From positions 1 to 62,104 of IMG/VR virus record IMGVR_UViG_3300037189_018914: a stretch of 62,104 bases of DNA. One strand, written 5' to 3'. The position numbers were made by a program, and so were the translations under genes. Each line of letters starts with the position of its first letter. The first letter of the stretch is position 1. The notes beneath the pieces are model-generated. The model was not told where the DNA came from and did no database searches. It saw nothing but the letters and a program-made list of their open reading frames with translations. Shown here piece after piece: positions 25,762 to 35,517 of the stretch. The DNA is from a virus.

Positions 25762-26835
25762 TCACCCTAAAAAGGACAGATCAGCCTCGACGCCAACAGA
25801 CGCCGCGGCTTCAGACAAGATGTTAAAAAGATCGGCTCGGGAGTAGTCGGCCGGATCGCGTGCGTCCGGCAGAACGACAGGCACAACTTTCAGGTTATGC
25901 TGGCAGAGTTGCATAACAGCCTGTTCCAACTCCTTACGGGCGTCGCAGTCTAGCAGAACAAAGACGGGCTTTCCAGCCCACGTGGTCGCAATCGTATTCT
26001 CTTGCCAATACGACAACGTCTTGCCGAACAAACACACCCCAGCTTTCCCAAGCCGCCACACGCTCGGTGCACCCTCGACAAGAACAACAACGTTTTCCTT
26101 GGCGGCAACGTCGTAGTTGTAAAGGGCACGGCTCTTTCGACCCTGCGTGTAGTACTTGATTTCATTCTTGCCGGCGGGCCGCGTTAGACGCCCCTGCCAC
26201 GCCACCAGCCGACCATTGAAATACGTCGGAATAAATATCCGGCCATTCATGATCCTGTAGCGAGGCGACGCGTCAACACACAAGCCGACATTGAACGTGG
26301 CAGACAATTCATTGATGTCAAAACCACGAGAAACCAGATACTCAATCGCCGGATGGTGCTCGGGCAGCTCGGGCAGCTTGAGAATGTTGCCCGGCAGATC
26401 AAGCGTCTCATTGACGTCTGGTACGGTGCCGGGGCGGATCACCATGTTTCGCCGCAGGCTACGCCCGGGGCCAAAAATCAGGTCCTCAAGTTGTGCCGAC
26501 CGACCCTCGACCTCCAGACAATCATTTCGGTAGCAGTGGGCAAGAAACGTGTCGTTCCGCCTACCGCTCTTGGGGTCACAACTGGCACCGTACAGGTGAT
26601 TAATCCAGAGCTTGAAGTTGGTTTCGCGGCAGAACGGGCAGCAGACGCAGTAATACTCGCCCCAGTTGGTGGCTCGGGTTACGACCTTTCCGGTTCTAGG
26701 GTCTATAAACCGTTGAACACGAGCGGCAGAGCCTGCGTTTGCAATCTGCACCTCGCCGAACTTGTGCTCCAATAAAGCATAAAGCGTTGGGTTTAACGGA
26801 TTGACACTAGGTCGGGACGACTGTGTCATCGACAT
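25762..26835 (-). CDS. DNA primase (DnaG-type, zinc + TOPRIM)
   Basis: 357 residues. The N-terminal zinc-binding region has CVCCPFCRE near 63-71 and a second cluster AHCYRNDCLE near 99-108. The middle (YRIMNGRIFIPTYFNGRLVA) matches the primase core, and VVVLVEGAP... with VFVLLDCDARKE is the TOPRIM E...DxD set. The protein lays down RNA primers for lagging-strand synthesis together with the neighbouring DnaB-like helicase. It has no fused helicase. GGAG lies five bases before the ATG. It sits between the polymerase and helicase genes with 3- and 8-bp gaps. Confidence 0.85.
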   Translation of the reverse strand: MSMTQSSRPSVNPLNPTLYALLEHKFGEVQIANAGSAARVQRFIDPRTGKVVTRATNWGEYYCVCCPFCRETNFKLWINHLYGASCDPKSGRRNDTFLAHCYRNDCLEVEGRSAQLEDLIFGPGRSLRRNMVIRPGTVPDVNETLDLPGNILKLPELPEHHPAIEYLVSRGFDINELSATFNVGLCVDASPRYRIMNGRIFIPTYFNGRLVAWQGRLTRPAGKNEIKYYTQGRKSRALYNYDVAAKENVVVLVEGAPSVWRLGKAGVCLFGKTLSYWQENTIATTWAGKPVFVLLDCDARKELEQAVMQLCQHNLKVVPVVLPDARDPADYSRADLFNILSEAAASVGVEADLSFLG

Positions 26836-26843
26836 AAATACTC

Positions 26844-28562
26844 CTATGACAGCAGGTTTTGCCCAAACGTGTCGATGTCTGGCATAATCCGGCGGCGACG
26901 CTGTTCAGACGCCGAGGATGGAGCCACCACCTCGTTGCTGTGCGAGGTCGGGCCCAGTTCGCCTTTACGCATGATCTTCTTGGCCAACTCATTGATATAG
27001 AACTCTTCGTCGGCTGCCCGAACGTCGACAACTCGGTCGTCGATACGCACAAGACCGAACGGACTAGCCGGACGACCGAAACGAATCTTGGACCAGTGAA
27101 TCGTTGAAACAAAGCATTCCGGGTCAGGCTTGTTAAGGCACAAGCAGGCGTGCAGGTTCTCGGCAAAAGCCTTGGAGCCCTGTGCGTCGGCGTGACTGAC
27201 GTGCCGGTAGGCCGGAATGTTCTTGATATCGCCCTGTGCCAACTGATGAGCGATAAAGACCGTACAGCCCATAGGTGCGGCGATCTTCGTCTTCAGTTCG
27301 TCGGGCAGCATCTGCAGCGGCCGCCAAATCTGCTCCTGATACTTCGTGCTGGCGTTCTGCGACATCTCACGGTTAATAAGCGGGCCGGCGTAGTCGAGAG
27401 CCAGAAAGCCAATCTTCTTGCCGGTCTGCTCCATAAGGTTCGTTAACGTGGCCACGATCTCGTCAACACCGCCATTGCCTCGCCCGCCGGTGTCAGGGTT
27501 TGAGGAAAAGTCGAGGAAGACAAAGTTGTTGTTAAACCAGTGCTGCACCGCTCGCCACCGCTCACGCTCACCCAGCATGATCTCGGCATTAGCGTTGATC
27601 GCCAGTTCCCGCTCGTAAGCCTTGAGGTTTTCGCTGGTCGAGAGACCCTGCCAAAAAGTCTCCGGGGTTTTATTGATAAAAGCGTCACGCTCGATGTGAG
27701 CCGCGGCGGAATACAGAGAGAAATTGATCTTCTGTGCCCCGTCCTCGTAACCGATGTACACAGCCAGCGTGTCAGGGTCACTGATGGCGAACCGCTGAGC
27801 CATGCGGACGGCGATCACGCTGAGCATAGTCGTCTTACCGCCAGAGTACGGACCCAGCAGGCCCAATACGTCTCCCGACCGGAAGCCGCCGATGTAGTTG
27901 TCAATCCACGCAATCCCAGTAGGCGTTGCCGACGGCGGCAGAATAATATCCTTGTCCTCGTCAGGCATCAGGGCGACGTTCACCGCCTCGTTGCCTAAGA
28001 AGTGCACAGACTGAGCCTGCTTATTAAACGCGGCCAACAACTGAGAAAACTCTCGGGGCGAGGTGTTCTCGTCGCTGTGGCTGACCAGCCGCTGCAGTTC
28101 CTGCTTGACCAATCTGGCATTCAGGAAACGACGCAGAATATTCTCGACATAGTGCCGCTCAGCCCGTAGCTCTTCTTTGGAAAGCTCGCGGGCAGGGACA
28201 GCAAAGGCGTCGTCAATAAAACCATTAGGACTGTCTTCGGTGCCGAACAGAAAATCGGCATCATGTCCGGGCATCGGGATCAGGTTGCACTCGGCCTGTG
28301 ACATGATCTCGGTAAGAAGCATGTCTTTTGTCACGACGCCATCATGTCGCTCAAAGAGCAGCGTGTGGATGTCGACAAACAGAGCCAGCCCTGATTCGTT
28401 GCGGCTGTTAAACTGCCCGGCCTTGAGGCCCGTCCGCAAAGCAGAACGAAATACGGTCGGGAACTTCACCAGTCCGCGTACCAAGGCTTTCACCTCGCTG
28501 GCGGTCAGTGGGACGTCGTCTAGCGTCCTTGGTTGGTCTACATAATGTTGAATACTAGCCAC
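26844..28562 (-). CDS. DnaB-like replicative helicase
   Basis: 572 residues. The N-terminal about 200 residues are helical. The RecA-like motor starts near 210 (TGIAWIDNYIGGFRSGD) with Walker A GPYSGGKT at 237-244, Walker B-like IGFLALDYAG, and FIAHQLAQG as motif H3. It is the hexameric 5'-3' helicase at the fork. Start is GTG at 28560-28562 with GGAGG seven bases upstream. A Ser/Arg-rich tail ends DTFGQNLLS. It follows the primase in a fixed order, as in many phage replisomes. Confidence 0.85.
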   Translation of the reverse strand: MASIQHYVDQPRTLDDVPLTASEVKALVRGLVKFPTVFRSALRTGLKAGQFNSRNESGLALFVDIHTLLFERHDGVVTKDMLLTEIMSQAECNLIPMPGHDADFLFGTEDSPNGFIDDAFAVPARELSKEELRAERHYVENILRRFLNARLVKQELQRLVSHSDENTSPREFSQLLAAFNKQAQSVHFLGNEAVNVALMPDEDKDIILPPSATPTGIAWIDNYIGGFRSGDVLGLLGPYSGGKTTMLSVIAVRMAQRFAISDPDTLAVYIGYEDGAQKINFSLYSAAAHIERDAFINKTPETFWQGLSTSENLKAYERELAINANAEIMLGERERWRAVQHWFNNNFVFLDFSSNPDTGGRGNGGVDEIVATLTNLMEQTGKKIGFLALDYAGPLINREMSQNASTKYQEQIWRPLQMLPDELKTKIAAPMGCTVFIAHQLAQGDIKNIPAYRHVSHADAQGSKAFAENLHACLCLNKPDPECFVSTIHWSKIRFGRPASPFGLVRIDDRVVDVRAADEEFYINELAKKIMRKGELGPTSHSNEVVAPSSASEQRRRRIMPDIDTFGQNLLS

Positions 28563-29310
28563 GATACGTCCTCCAATGCTGACGAAGCCACACTACTACT
28601 TTTCGAATGTTGTCAGTGAGCAGCCAGTTGAATTCATCGTGGTCTGCTATAAAGCCGTCGTACATGGGTTGCTGCATCTCGTAGTCGATAGCAGCCAACA
28701 CCGCGTACTTGAATACGCCCCGCCGACAATCCATCGCGGCGGAAAATGCGTGCCGTAAAAACGGCGGAGCATTAACATGGGAAGTATCGCAAATCGTGAG
28801 AAGAAAGCGATCGTCCCGGTCTATGTTCAGGCTCGCTAGAATCTTGAACCGCGTGTCGATAGACGCCTCGGCTGAGGAGAACCGATCGACGAACAGTTCG
28901 TCAAAGTGCCGGATATAGTCATCATAAATCTCGTACGAGTGCGTGCCGTTCAGCAATTCGGGCCGGCTGGTGATCAGCCCTTTGCCCTGTGCCAGCCGAA
29001 CAGCGGCCACCGACGGTGAAAAGTGGGCCGCCACCCACATGCCCGGATTCGCGTTGTGCGACCTGATCCTTCGGGCGATCAGATTCCACACGCACTTGTG
29101 TTTACAGCCTTTATCATCCTTGCCTCCGTCCCAGTTCACACGGGATTTCGTGTGGGTCGGAGTGTCCCAATCCTTGACGCCCTCCCGCATGAAAATAAAC
29201 AGATAGCGGATGTAGGCTTCAAGTTGCGGCAGGGTTAGCCGATTAAACCAGTCATGGCTCAATAATTCCGTTCCGTCCTGCTTGCGTCCGCCAACTTCTT
29301 GCAGCTTCAT
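28555..29310 (-). CDS. Hypothetical protein in the replication block, 251 aa
   Basis: Starts MKLQEVGGRKQDGTELLSHD. ATG at 29308-29310 is chosen because it avoids most of the overlap with the helicase gene upstream (59 bp still overlap). Features: LPQLEAYIRYLFIFMREG, KCVWNLIARRIRSHN, and a C-terminal helical part ending WLRQHWRTYRG. No family recognised. Position between two helicase genes suggests a replication or repair accessory role; inference only. Confidence 0.7.
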   Translation of the reverse strand: MKLQEVGGRKQDGTELLSHDWFNRLTLPQLEAYIRYLFIFMREGVKDWDTPTHTKSRVNWDGGKDDKGCKHKCVWNLIARRIRSHNANPGMWVAAHFSPSVAAVRLAQGKGLITSRPELLNGTHSYEIYDDYIRHFDELFVDRFSSAEASIDTRFKILASLNIDRDDRFLLTICDTSHVNAPPFLRHAFSAAMDCRRGVFKYAVLAAIDYEMQQPMYDGFIADHDEFNWLLTDNIRKVVVWLRQHWRTYRG

Positions 29311-30805
29311 TCCAATTTTGCTCCCAGCCCAACAATTTGTAGCTATCGCGTCGGCCAGAGCTTTTGCGATAGAACGTCGGGTCAAAGGTGTCCATGCAAT
29401 CAATAACTTCGCCGTATTCTTTCACTTTGCCTTCTGGCGACGTATACATACGGCTTACACGTCCCGGGCCCTGCACGTCAACAATATCGCTGTCTCTGTC
29501 GTCGGCCCGCACGAGCACGTTTAATTGCTCAAAGTCCACGCCTGTCGACCACACATCCGTGGCGATTACCTTTCGTAAAGTCCCCTGCTCGAATGCCGAC
29601 CGCATGTCGTGCTTTTGTACGTCCGTCAACGGTTTATAGTCCTGCGGCAACAGCTTTAAACGCTTGTACGCCGTGCAGTCATACGGAGCCATCTGCGAGT
29701 ACATCAGCGTGAATTCCGGCAGCAGCGAGCCCAAATTTACAGCGTGCTCAATCGTCTCGACCAGAATCAAAATTTGATAGTCGTCGGGATACTCGCGGAC
29801 GGCGTCGGCAATGATGCTGTTGCGAGCATGATTGGTCCAGATGCCGTATTTCTTCTTGGCGACCCGGTGCTTGTACCTCTCGGCCGGGTTGTGTGTCAAG
29901 CGGATCGGCAACCACTTCACCTGCACCGGCACAACGAGGCCCAACTCGACGGCCTGTGGGTACGGGAGGTCAAAGATCATGGGGCCGAAGAGCGGCTCCA
30001 GAATCGCGTGGGCGTTGTCCATGCGGGCATACGGCGTGGCACTCATGCCGAAGTTCCGCGAATTGCGGTAGCGTGCGGCAAGGGCCGTAGAGAAATTCAC
30101 CGTGGCAAGCTGATGAACCTCGTCCGCAAACATGAAGTCTGCGTCGCCGTCAGCGTGTTGAAGGCTGCCTGCCGTGATAACCGTAATTCGCTCTCTCTGT
30201 TTCCAGCCGTCGCCGATCATGCCAACTTTAGGAACGAACCGTCGAAGGCTCCTCACAATACGCTCGGCAACGTCGACGCTCTTGGTAATGACGTCAATAC
30301 GAGCATCGGGAAACAACTGGGACGCAGCACCGATCAAGGTCGTCTTGCCGAAGCCCGTCACGGCTTTAATGATGCCGCACGGGACGCGAGAGATCAACCG
30401 CATGCACTCTTCCTGCCGCGGGCGAAACTGGATTTTGCCGTCAAGGTTCTCCCACTGCGGTACGTAGCAGTTTGGGCGTTTACGGGTAGGCGTGGTGTCG
30501 ACCAGCGTCAGGCTGCAACCCAGCTTCTTCAACCGGTTGACCATGCGGGCCATGTAACCAGACAGCAGCACGACATGCCCGTTTTCGATGCGATACAGCT
30601 TGTATTCGCGGGTCTGGAAATAAAGCCGCTGCCCGGTAATCGGATTCTTACGCGACTGCCCGTGAAGCTGCTCGACGTGGTCGTACCGAAGATCGCGGGT
30701 CAGGTGGGCGGCGAGGTCGGGGTTTAAGGCAGTGCCGCCAGCACCCGTGATCTTGAGTACGTTACCAGTTTTATTAATGACAACAGGGTAGCCGGAAAAA
30801 TTCAT
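29252..30805 (-). CDS. UvsW-like SF2 DNA helicase
   Basis: 517 residues. Q motif FRPRQEECMR, Walker A AVTGFGKTT, the DEVH box (FADEVHQ), motif III SATPYAR, and motif VI VQGPGRVSR place it in superfamily 2 with T4 UvsW and XPB-like helicases. UvsW-type enzymes remodel R-loops, reverse stalled forks and drive branch migration. The ATG at 30803-30805 lies one base after the preceding TAA (TAACATG). It fits beside the Rad50/Mre11-like pair and RecA. Confidence 0.85.
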   Translation of the reverse strand: MNFSGYPVVINKTGNVLKITGAGGTALNPDLAAHLTRDLRYDHVEQLHGQSRKNPITGQRLYFQTREYKLYRIENGHVVLLSGYMARMVNRLKKLGCSLTLVDTTPTRKRPNCYVPQWENLDGKIQFRPRQEECMRLISRVPCGIIKAVTGFGKTTLIGAASQLFPDARIDVITKSVDVAERIVRSLRRFVPKVGMIGDGWKQRERITVITAGSLQHADGDADFMFADEVHQLATVNFSTALAARYRNSRNFGMSATPYARMDNAHAILEPLFGPMIFDLPYPQAVELGLVVPVQVKWLPIRLTHNPAERYKHRVAKKKYGIWTNHARNSIIADAVREYPDDYQILILVETIEHAVNLGSLLPEFTLMYSQMAPYDCTAYKRLKLLPQDYKPLTDVQKHDMRSAFEQGTLRKVIATDVWSTGVDFEQLNVLVRADDRDSDIVDVQGPGRVSRMYTSPEGKVKEYGEVIDCMDTFDPTFYRKSSGRRDSYKLLGWEQNWNEAARSWRTQAGRNGIIEP

Positions 30806-30806
30806 G

Positions 30807-31298
30807 TTAGTCGAATCCCGGGCCGGCGACCGGTTCGATTGAAATGACTTCAAATGTTCCATACTTTTCTTGATTGTTGTTGAATGGTGAAAACCCCCTG
30901 TACTTGCCGACAAGAGTCAGGAGGTGGTTGAAGTCTGCCAATGGTATCTCATCTGGCAGCACAGCGGAAACGACAACTGTGTCGCCCGGGCGGAACGCCT
31001 CATGGAGAGCATAGTGGGTTCGCATCCCATCGCTATTGGGCGTCAGAATGTTTCGTCGCCAATCGTTTCTGGGCTCTCCGAAAATCACCGGACACCAGTC
31101 TATTTTTTTGACATCAACGTGGTGGCGGTTAGCAATCTTGGCGGCGTACCGCATGCAGGCGAGCCATGCCGCCGACATAAACATCACACGGTTGCTCGGG
31201 TCTCGCTCAAAACAGAATATCGTCTGACCGTGCCGCTTTCGTTTCGCAGCCCCGAGACACACACGATTAAACCGTAAAGTGATCGTAACTTCTTGCAT
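30807..31298 (-). CDS. Conserved phage-type protein of unknown function, 163 aa
   Basis: The N-terminus MQEVTITLRFNRVCLGAAKR leads to WLACMRYAAKIANRHHVDV and WCPVIFGEPR. The C-terminal VGKYRGFSPFNNNQEKYGTFEV has a pattern (GKYRG.SP, YGTFEV) I associate with uncharacterised phage proteins. The alternating strand layout could be a ferredoxin-like fold. Its TAG/ATG junctions on both sides show operon membership. Confidence 0.7.
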   Translation of the reverse strand: MQEVTITLRFNRVCLGAAKRKRHGQTIFCFERDPSNRVMFMSAAWLACMRYAAKIANRHHVDVKKIDWCPVIFGEPRNDWRRNILTPNSDGMRTHYALHEAFRPGDTVVVSAVLPDEIPLADFNHLLTLVGKYRGFSPFNNNQEKYGTFEVISIEPVAGPGFD

Positions 31299-31299
31299 A

Positions 31300-32241
31300 C
31301 TACTTTACCGGCTTCTTCATGTGGTGCTCGTATGACTCGCTCTCTGCCGGTGTTTTGAAATACAGGTTTGGAGCAAATAACCCGTCCTTTGGTCCCTTGC
31401 GATTTTCCAAAACAGAAAGCCAATTGTCGTTTAAATACCGAAGGAAGGCCTGCGATGCCCGTAGGTCGCCGTGAGCACCGCCGCCGGCTGCGTGCCAGAT
31501 GCGGTACAAGAAATTTTCAGGCTTTTTTAAATCAATGGTTTCAGTGTTTGCCGATTTCCAACTGTTGAGCACAGCCACGCAACGAAGCTCACGAGCCTTG
31601 GTCAGCAGTTTGTTTGGATTTGAAACTTTTTCTTGGATTGCAGGCGTCAAGCCGAGAAACAATTCCAGCTTTTTAATCCGATCGGGCCGGCGTCGGTCGA
31701 TGTACCACCGAGGGTCGATTGTTGTTACCAAAAGCTTGGCGGCGTCAGATTCGGATAGTGTTGGAATGAACGTCAGTGCTTTGTACGCCGGATGCATGTG
31801 CAAATACGACGTCGCCGGCTCGTCGAACACAAAATTATTTCGCGTCATACGAGCCAGCATGGCATAGGTCGGATAGTCGTGAAGCGTAATGCTATGCCAC
31901 CCACCGCACGCCGGGGAAACAACAGCCGACCGCATTCTCATTAATACCGTTGCCGGGTCTTTTAACTCGTGCTGGGTGTCCAAAATATTTGGGCCTGCAA
32001 TTTCCACAGACCGAATCTCGCCTTTGTACCTGCGTAAGTACAGAGCACAAATAAGCTCGGAGTTTTGCGGAATGCCTAAAACACGAAAAGTCAGCCCCAC
32101 GCCAGACACAGTCTGCGAAAGCATGAAACTGTCGACGATTTGCTCTGAGTTTTTGCACGAGCTTATACCGCGGGCGTACCAAACATTCCCGTCATCCGCG
32201 GTATGCAGTTTAATTATCGTCTCGTCCTGCGGGCCGTACAT
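31300..32241 (-). CDS. Hypothetical protein, 313 aa, in the replication block
   Basis: Contains YLHMHPAYKALTFIPTLSES, then DPRWYIDRRRPDRIKKLEL and FLGLTPAIQEKVSN; this WYIDRxxPDRIxKLxxFLGLTP segment looks conserved and may belong to an uncharacterised phage family. A C-terminal His/Lys-rich tail follows. It overlaps the Rad50-like gene by 32 bp, so the two are probably cotranslated. Function unknown. Confidence 0.7.
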   Translation of the reverse strand: MYGPQDETIIKLHTADDGNVWYARGISSCKNSEQIVDSFMLSQTVSGVGLTFRVLGIPQNSELICALYLRRYKGEIRSVEIAGPNILDTQHELKDPATVLMRMRSAVVSPACGGWHSITLHDYPTYAMLARMTRNNFVFDEPATSYLHMHPAYKALTFIPTLSESDAAKLLVTTIDPRWYIDRRRPDRIKKLELFLGLTPAIQEKVSNPNKLLTKARELRCVAVLNSWKSANTETIDLKKPENFLYRIWHAAGGGAHGDLRASQAFLRYLNDNWLSVLENRKGPKDGLFAPNLYFKTPAESESYEHHMKKPVK

Positions 32242-34378
32242 TTCGTAACTCCGGCGGTTCTAATTCAATTGTAGACTCGAAAAGGTGCGAAAGGCTCGAC
32301 GCGTGGGTCACAAGTAGACATTGTAACCCTTTTGCTGTCGATAGGTCTCGCAGCTTTTCAAGAACCGGGGCTAGTGCTTGTATACGCGGCTGATCCAAAG
32401 AAGCAGTCGGCTCGTCCAACGCGAGCAGGCCGATTTCTTCTGCAAACATTGCGTTGACGGCGACTCGAAACGCAAGAGCCAAGACCGTCTTTTGACCGAT
32501 TGAGAGTCGCTGAGCGACTTGTCGTCGGCCATCGTAAAACTCTGCGATAAACGTAGGCGATCCATCGTCCGCCACCTTTACTTGAAAGTTAACACTAAAT
32601 ATCTGCAGCAATTCGTTTATTGCCGTTTCCAACCTCTGCAGATTTCTCTGAGCCACTAATCGCGGTGCATTTTTCAGGGCTTCACGGGCTTGCTCGGCTA
32701 CCGTTGTCCATTGCCGCAATTTAACAGCCTCCGTCTCCTGTTTTACAGCAATGTCATATTGCTCCTGCAGTCGTTGCCCATCGAATGCCAACTGGGCCCG
32801 CTTCTGTTCCAGCGTCTGCCGCTGGCCGCACTGCTCGCTCAAAGCGGCGAGGCGGGTTTTGGAAAGATGGGCGTCCGCCTGCGTAACTTTGACATCTTTA
32901 ATGTCTTCTGCCAGTTGCCGCTGTCGGTCATTAATAGCAGCCAGAGACCCGGTGAGTGTGGCAATCTTCTCCCGCGTGTGCTGCATGACCGGCTGCAACT
33001 CTTTTTGAGCGGCATCGAAATCCTCGAAGTCTGACACCGCCTGTTGCAACTCCTCCTCAGTCATCTCAGGCGGCTTGACCACGGTTAAATCGCGTTCGTA
33101 GTTGTCCAGTTGCTTTTCACGGGCGAGTCGCCTCTCGTTCACAAGCTCCCACTGGTTTCGAAGGCTTTCGGCTTCAGCAGTTTTTACGGCGGCCTCCCGG
33201 ACGAGCTTTAAATGATCTCGCATCGCCGGAAGTTGCTCTTGGTATGCGACCACTTGCTTTGCCAACTGTGCCGACGGCGTATGACAGGTCGGGCATTCGG
33301 CTGTGCCTTCTGCCGTGAACATAGCCACAAACCGCTCGAACGCCGTGATTTTGTCTTTCGTGGCCTCGGCGTCGCGACGCCACTCTTCCGCCGACGGCGG
33401 GGTGGGTCGAGGCGGCTCTGGATTTTTCGCCCGTTCTTCGGCAATCTCTGCCCGCTGAGAACGAATACTACTTTTGACAGTAGCAATTTTCTTATAGTTA
33501 GCCCAGTGACCCAGAGCGATCTTGGCTTCGCGATGAGATTCCGCTTTGCCAGACGTCGCGGCAGAGAAGGCAGACATGTCTTTTTCATACTCGGCTATGT
33601 TGCCCTTGTACCGCTCAATGTCCTTCGCGTTCTGCTGGGCTTGTTGGTCGAGCGTTTGCAACTCTTGAGCAGCTTTCTCGCGTCGGTCCCATTGCTGCAC
33701 TGTTTCTTGATGGCTGGTCTGCAGCATGAGAAACGTTTCAAGCGTGGGCAAGTCTTGAATTTTACTATCAAGGTCCTCAATTTGCCCGGCCAGTTCTTGC
33801 TGCTCCAGAAAAATCTGCGAACTGGGTTTTAGCACTTCCGGGACGGAGATTTTTGACAGCACCTTGCCAATGGCGTCCTGACACTTATCGGCTTTTGACG
33901 TATTAAACAACCGCTGAAAAAACTTGTCGGTGTCGGCTTGATTGTCGTCGATGAACGAAAAGATGTCGGTCTGGCCGACGATAATAAACCGACTAATAAA
34001 TTTGGAATCAACACCCAGCAGCTTTTCGATCTCAGTCGTCACGCCTTTTTCACCGCGGGCAATTTCCTTGCCGTCGATTAGCAGCGTGGCCGGCTCCTTG
34101 TCAGGAAGCAAATGCCGGGTGACAACGGCCGTATGCCCGCTGTGCTCAAATGTCAGCCGGGCGTACGACGGTTCGCCCTCTTTGGCGTACTGCGAGATGT
34201 TGTCAGTTTTGACACCATAGTTTGGGTTCTCACCGGTCAGCAGCCAACGGATTGCACCGAACAAGCTGCTTTTGCCGGAACCATTCTCGCCAAGGATGGC
34301 AACAAGACCGCGAGTAAACTCACAGGTCCGCTGCCGGTGGTGAACCCAGTTCTTCACTTCCAGTTTCAGCAGTAGCAT
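32210..34378 (-). CDS. Rad50/SbcC-like ATPase (T4 gp46-type)
   Basis: 722 residues. Walker A GENGSGKSSLF near 30-40; a zinc hook CPTC at 362-365 between two long coiled-coil arms; ABC-type signature LSIGQKTVLALAF; Walker B LLALDEPTASLD near 660. With the neighbouring Mre11-like protein it would process DNA ends and start recombination-dependent replication. Its start lies inside the 3' end of the Mre11-like gene (59-bp overlap), a common gp47/gp46 arrangement. Confidence 0.9.
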   Translation of the reverse strand: MLLLKLEVKNWVHHRQRTCEFTRGLVAILGENGSGKSSLFGAIRWLLTGENPNYGVKTDNISQYAKEGEPSYARLTFEHSGHTAVVTRHLLPDKEPATLLIDGKEIARGEKGVTTEIEKLLGVDSKFISRFIIVGQTDIFSFIDDNQADTDKFFQRLFNTSKADKCQDAIGKVLSKISVPEVLKPSSQIFLEQQELAGQIEDLDSKIQDLPTLETFLMLQTSHQETVQQWDRREKAAQELQTLDQQAQQNAKDIERYKGNIAEYEKDMSAFSAATSGKAESHREAKIALGHWANYKKIATVKSSIRSQRAEIAEERAKNPEPPRPTPPSAEEWRRDAEATKDKITAFERFVAMFTAEGTAECPTCHTPSAQLAKQVVAYQEQLPAMRDHLKLVREAAVKTAEAESLRNQWELVNERRLAREKQLDNYERDLTVVKPPEMTEEELQQAVSDFEDFDAAQKELQPVMQHTREKIATLTGSLAAINDRQRQLAEDIKDVKVTQADAHLSKTRLAALSEQCGQRQTLEQKRAQLAFDGQRLQEQYDIAVKQETEAVKLRQWTTVAEQAREALKNAPRLVAQRNLQRLETAINELLQIFSVNFQVKVADDGSPTFIAEFYDGRRQVAQRLSIGQKTVLALAFRVAVNAMFAEEIGLLALDEPTASLDQPRIQALAPVLEKLRDLSTAKGLQCLLVTHASSLSHLFESTIELEPPELRNVRPAGRDDN

Positions 34379-35507
34379 CTGCCTGTTCCTCTTTTACAAA
34401 CGAATTAAACTGCGTGTCGCACTCTCCGGCCGGGTCGTCTGCCCGCAGTAACGCCGCGGCCAGATTGTACGCATCGACATTTCCGTCTAGCAGGTTGGAC
34501 AACGCCGACAGCAAATCGTTCCGCACTGCGTCTCGGGTCGCGGTCGGTCGGGTAGCTGTTCGGTCAGTTAACGCCTCGCAGAACAGGTGGGCCGACTCGC
34601 CAATAGCCGTCGTGATCCGCATAAAAGCGTCCGGCACTCGCTTGTCAAACTTAACCTTGACGAGCGGTTTGTGCACGTTGGGGTGATAGTTGGCGGCCTG
34701 AGCCGCTGTCACCAGTTCTTCAATGTCTTTGACAAAACCGCTGGCACAAAGAGCGTCCAGCGTTTCTGCCTCTTTGACGACGTACGTCTTAGCCCCGCGG
34801 GTTTTGAGCTTCTTAGGCTCAAAAACAATTTCCCCATCGTGCTCACAGACGACGAAGAAAAACTTGTTTGAGTCCTCGCTCATGTCCTGCATGGCGGTTG
34901 AACCCGGAGAAAGCATCTTTATCGGCTGCCCCTGTGCGTTGACGCCCTCGATAACTTTAGTGGGGTGAAAATCGCCAGAGAGCACAACCTGCACGTGATG
35001 CACATCCGTCAGTTCGCACTCAGTCCGGCCAATCTCGCCCATGAAGTCTTTCCAGACCTGATGGGTAATAAGAATATCCGTATCTTTCGGCACTCGCGTT
35101 TTAAAAGCCTCCTGAATCTCACCGCGGGGAAGCCAGTCGAGCCCCCACACAGCAATGTCGCCGAGCGGGCCAAAAAAGACGCCTGTGTCGTGCAAGTGAA
35201 TCGGCCACGGGTGCACACTTAACCACGGCGAGTTTCGGTCGTACTCGTGATTACCCTGAATGTAGTACACCAGTACCTGAGCATGCTGCATCCGCGATAG
35301 TTCCTTGCACAGCATGGCTATCGGGCGGGCCTGATTCTGCTTTCGCTCCAACACGTCGCCGCCAAGGATCAATGGCAGCTTGTGGTCAATACAGTAATCA
35401 ACAATTTGTTTAAAGCTGTAGTACGAGTCGCCGTAGATCGCCGGTTTAGACGACCACGCACCGTCTTCCAGATGAAGATCGGCACAAAACACGAAAAGCG
35501 GCTGCAC
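34320..35507 (-). CDS. Mre11/SbcD-like nuclease (T4 gp47-type)
   Basis: 395 residues. Calcineurin-like metal motifs appear in order: ADLHLEDG, LILGGDVLE, IQGNHEYDR, LITHQVW, SGDFHPTK. The C-terminal part (about 300-395) is helical with an acidic end. Together with the Rad50-like protein it forms an end-processing nuclease. Start is GTG at 35505-35507 with GGAGG six bases upstream. Confidence 0.9.
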   Translation of the reverse strand: MQPLFVFCADLHLEDGAWSSKPAIYGDSYYSFKQIVDYCIDHKLPLILGGDVLERKQNQARPIAMLCKELSRMQHAQVLVYYIQGNHEYDRNSPWLSVHPWPIHLHDTGVFFGPLGDIAVWGLDWLPRGEIQEAFKTRVPKDTDILITHQVWKDFMGEIGRTECELTDVHHVQVVLSGDFHPTKVIEGVNAQGQPIKMLSPGSTAMQDMSEDSNKFFFVVCEHDGEIVFEPKKLKTRGAKTYVVKEAETLDALCASGFVKDIEELVTAAQAANYHPNVHKPLVKVKFDKRVPDAFMRITTAIGESAHLFCEALTDRTATRPTATRDAVRNDLLSALSNLLDGNVDAYNLAAALLRADDPAGECDTQFNSFVKEEQADATAETGSEELGSPPAADL

Positions 35508-35517
35508 TCAAAACCTC

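Noticed and set aside
28555-29403. Longer start of the 251-residue protein at 29403
   Set aside because: Would overlap the UvsW-like helicase gene by 152 bp; the ATG at 29310 is more economical.
29744-30727. A 327-codon plus-strand frame
   Set aside because: Lies entirely opposite the UvsW-like helicase gene, whose motifs are clear; no family-like sequence.
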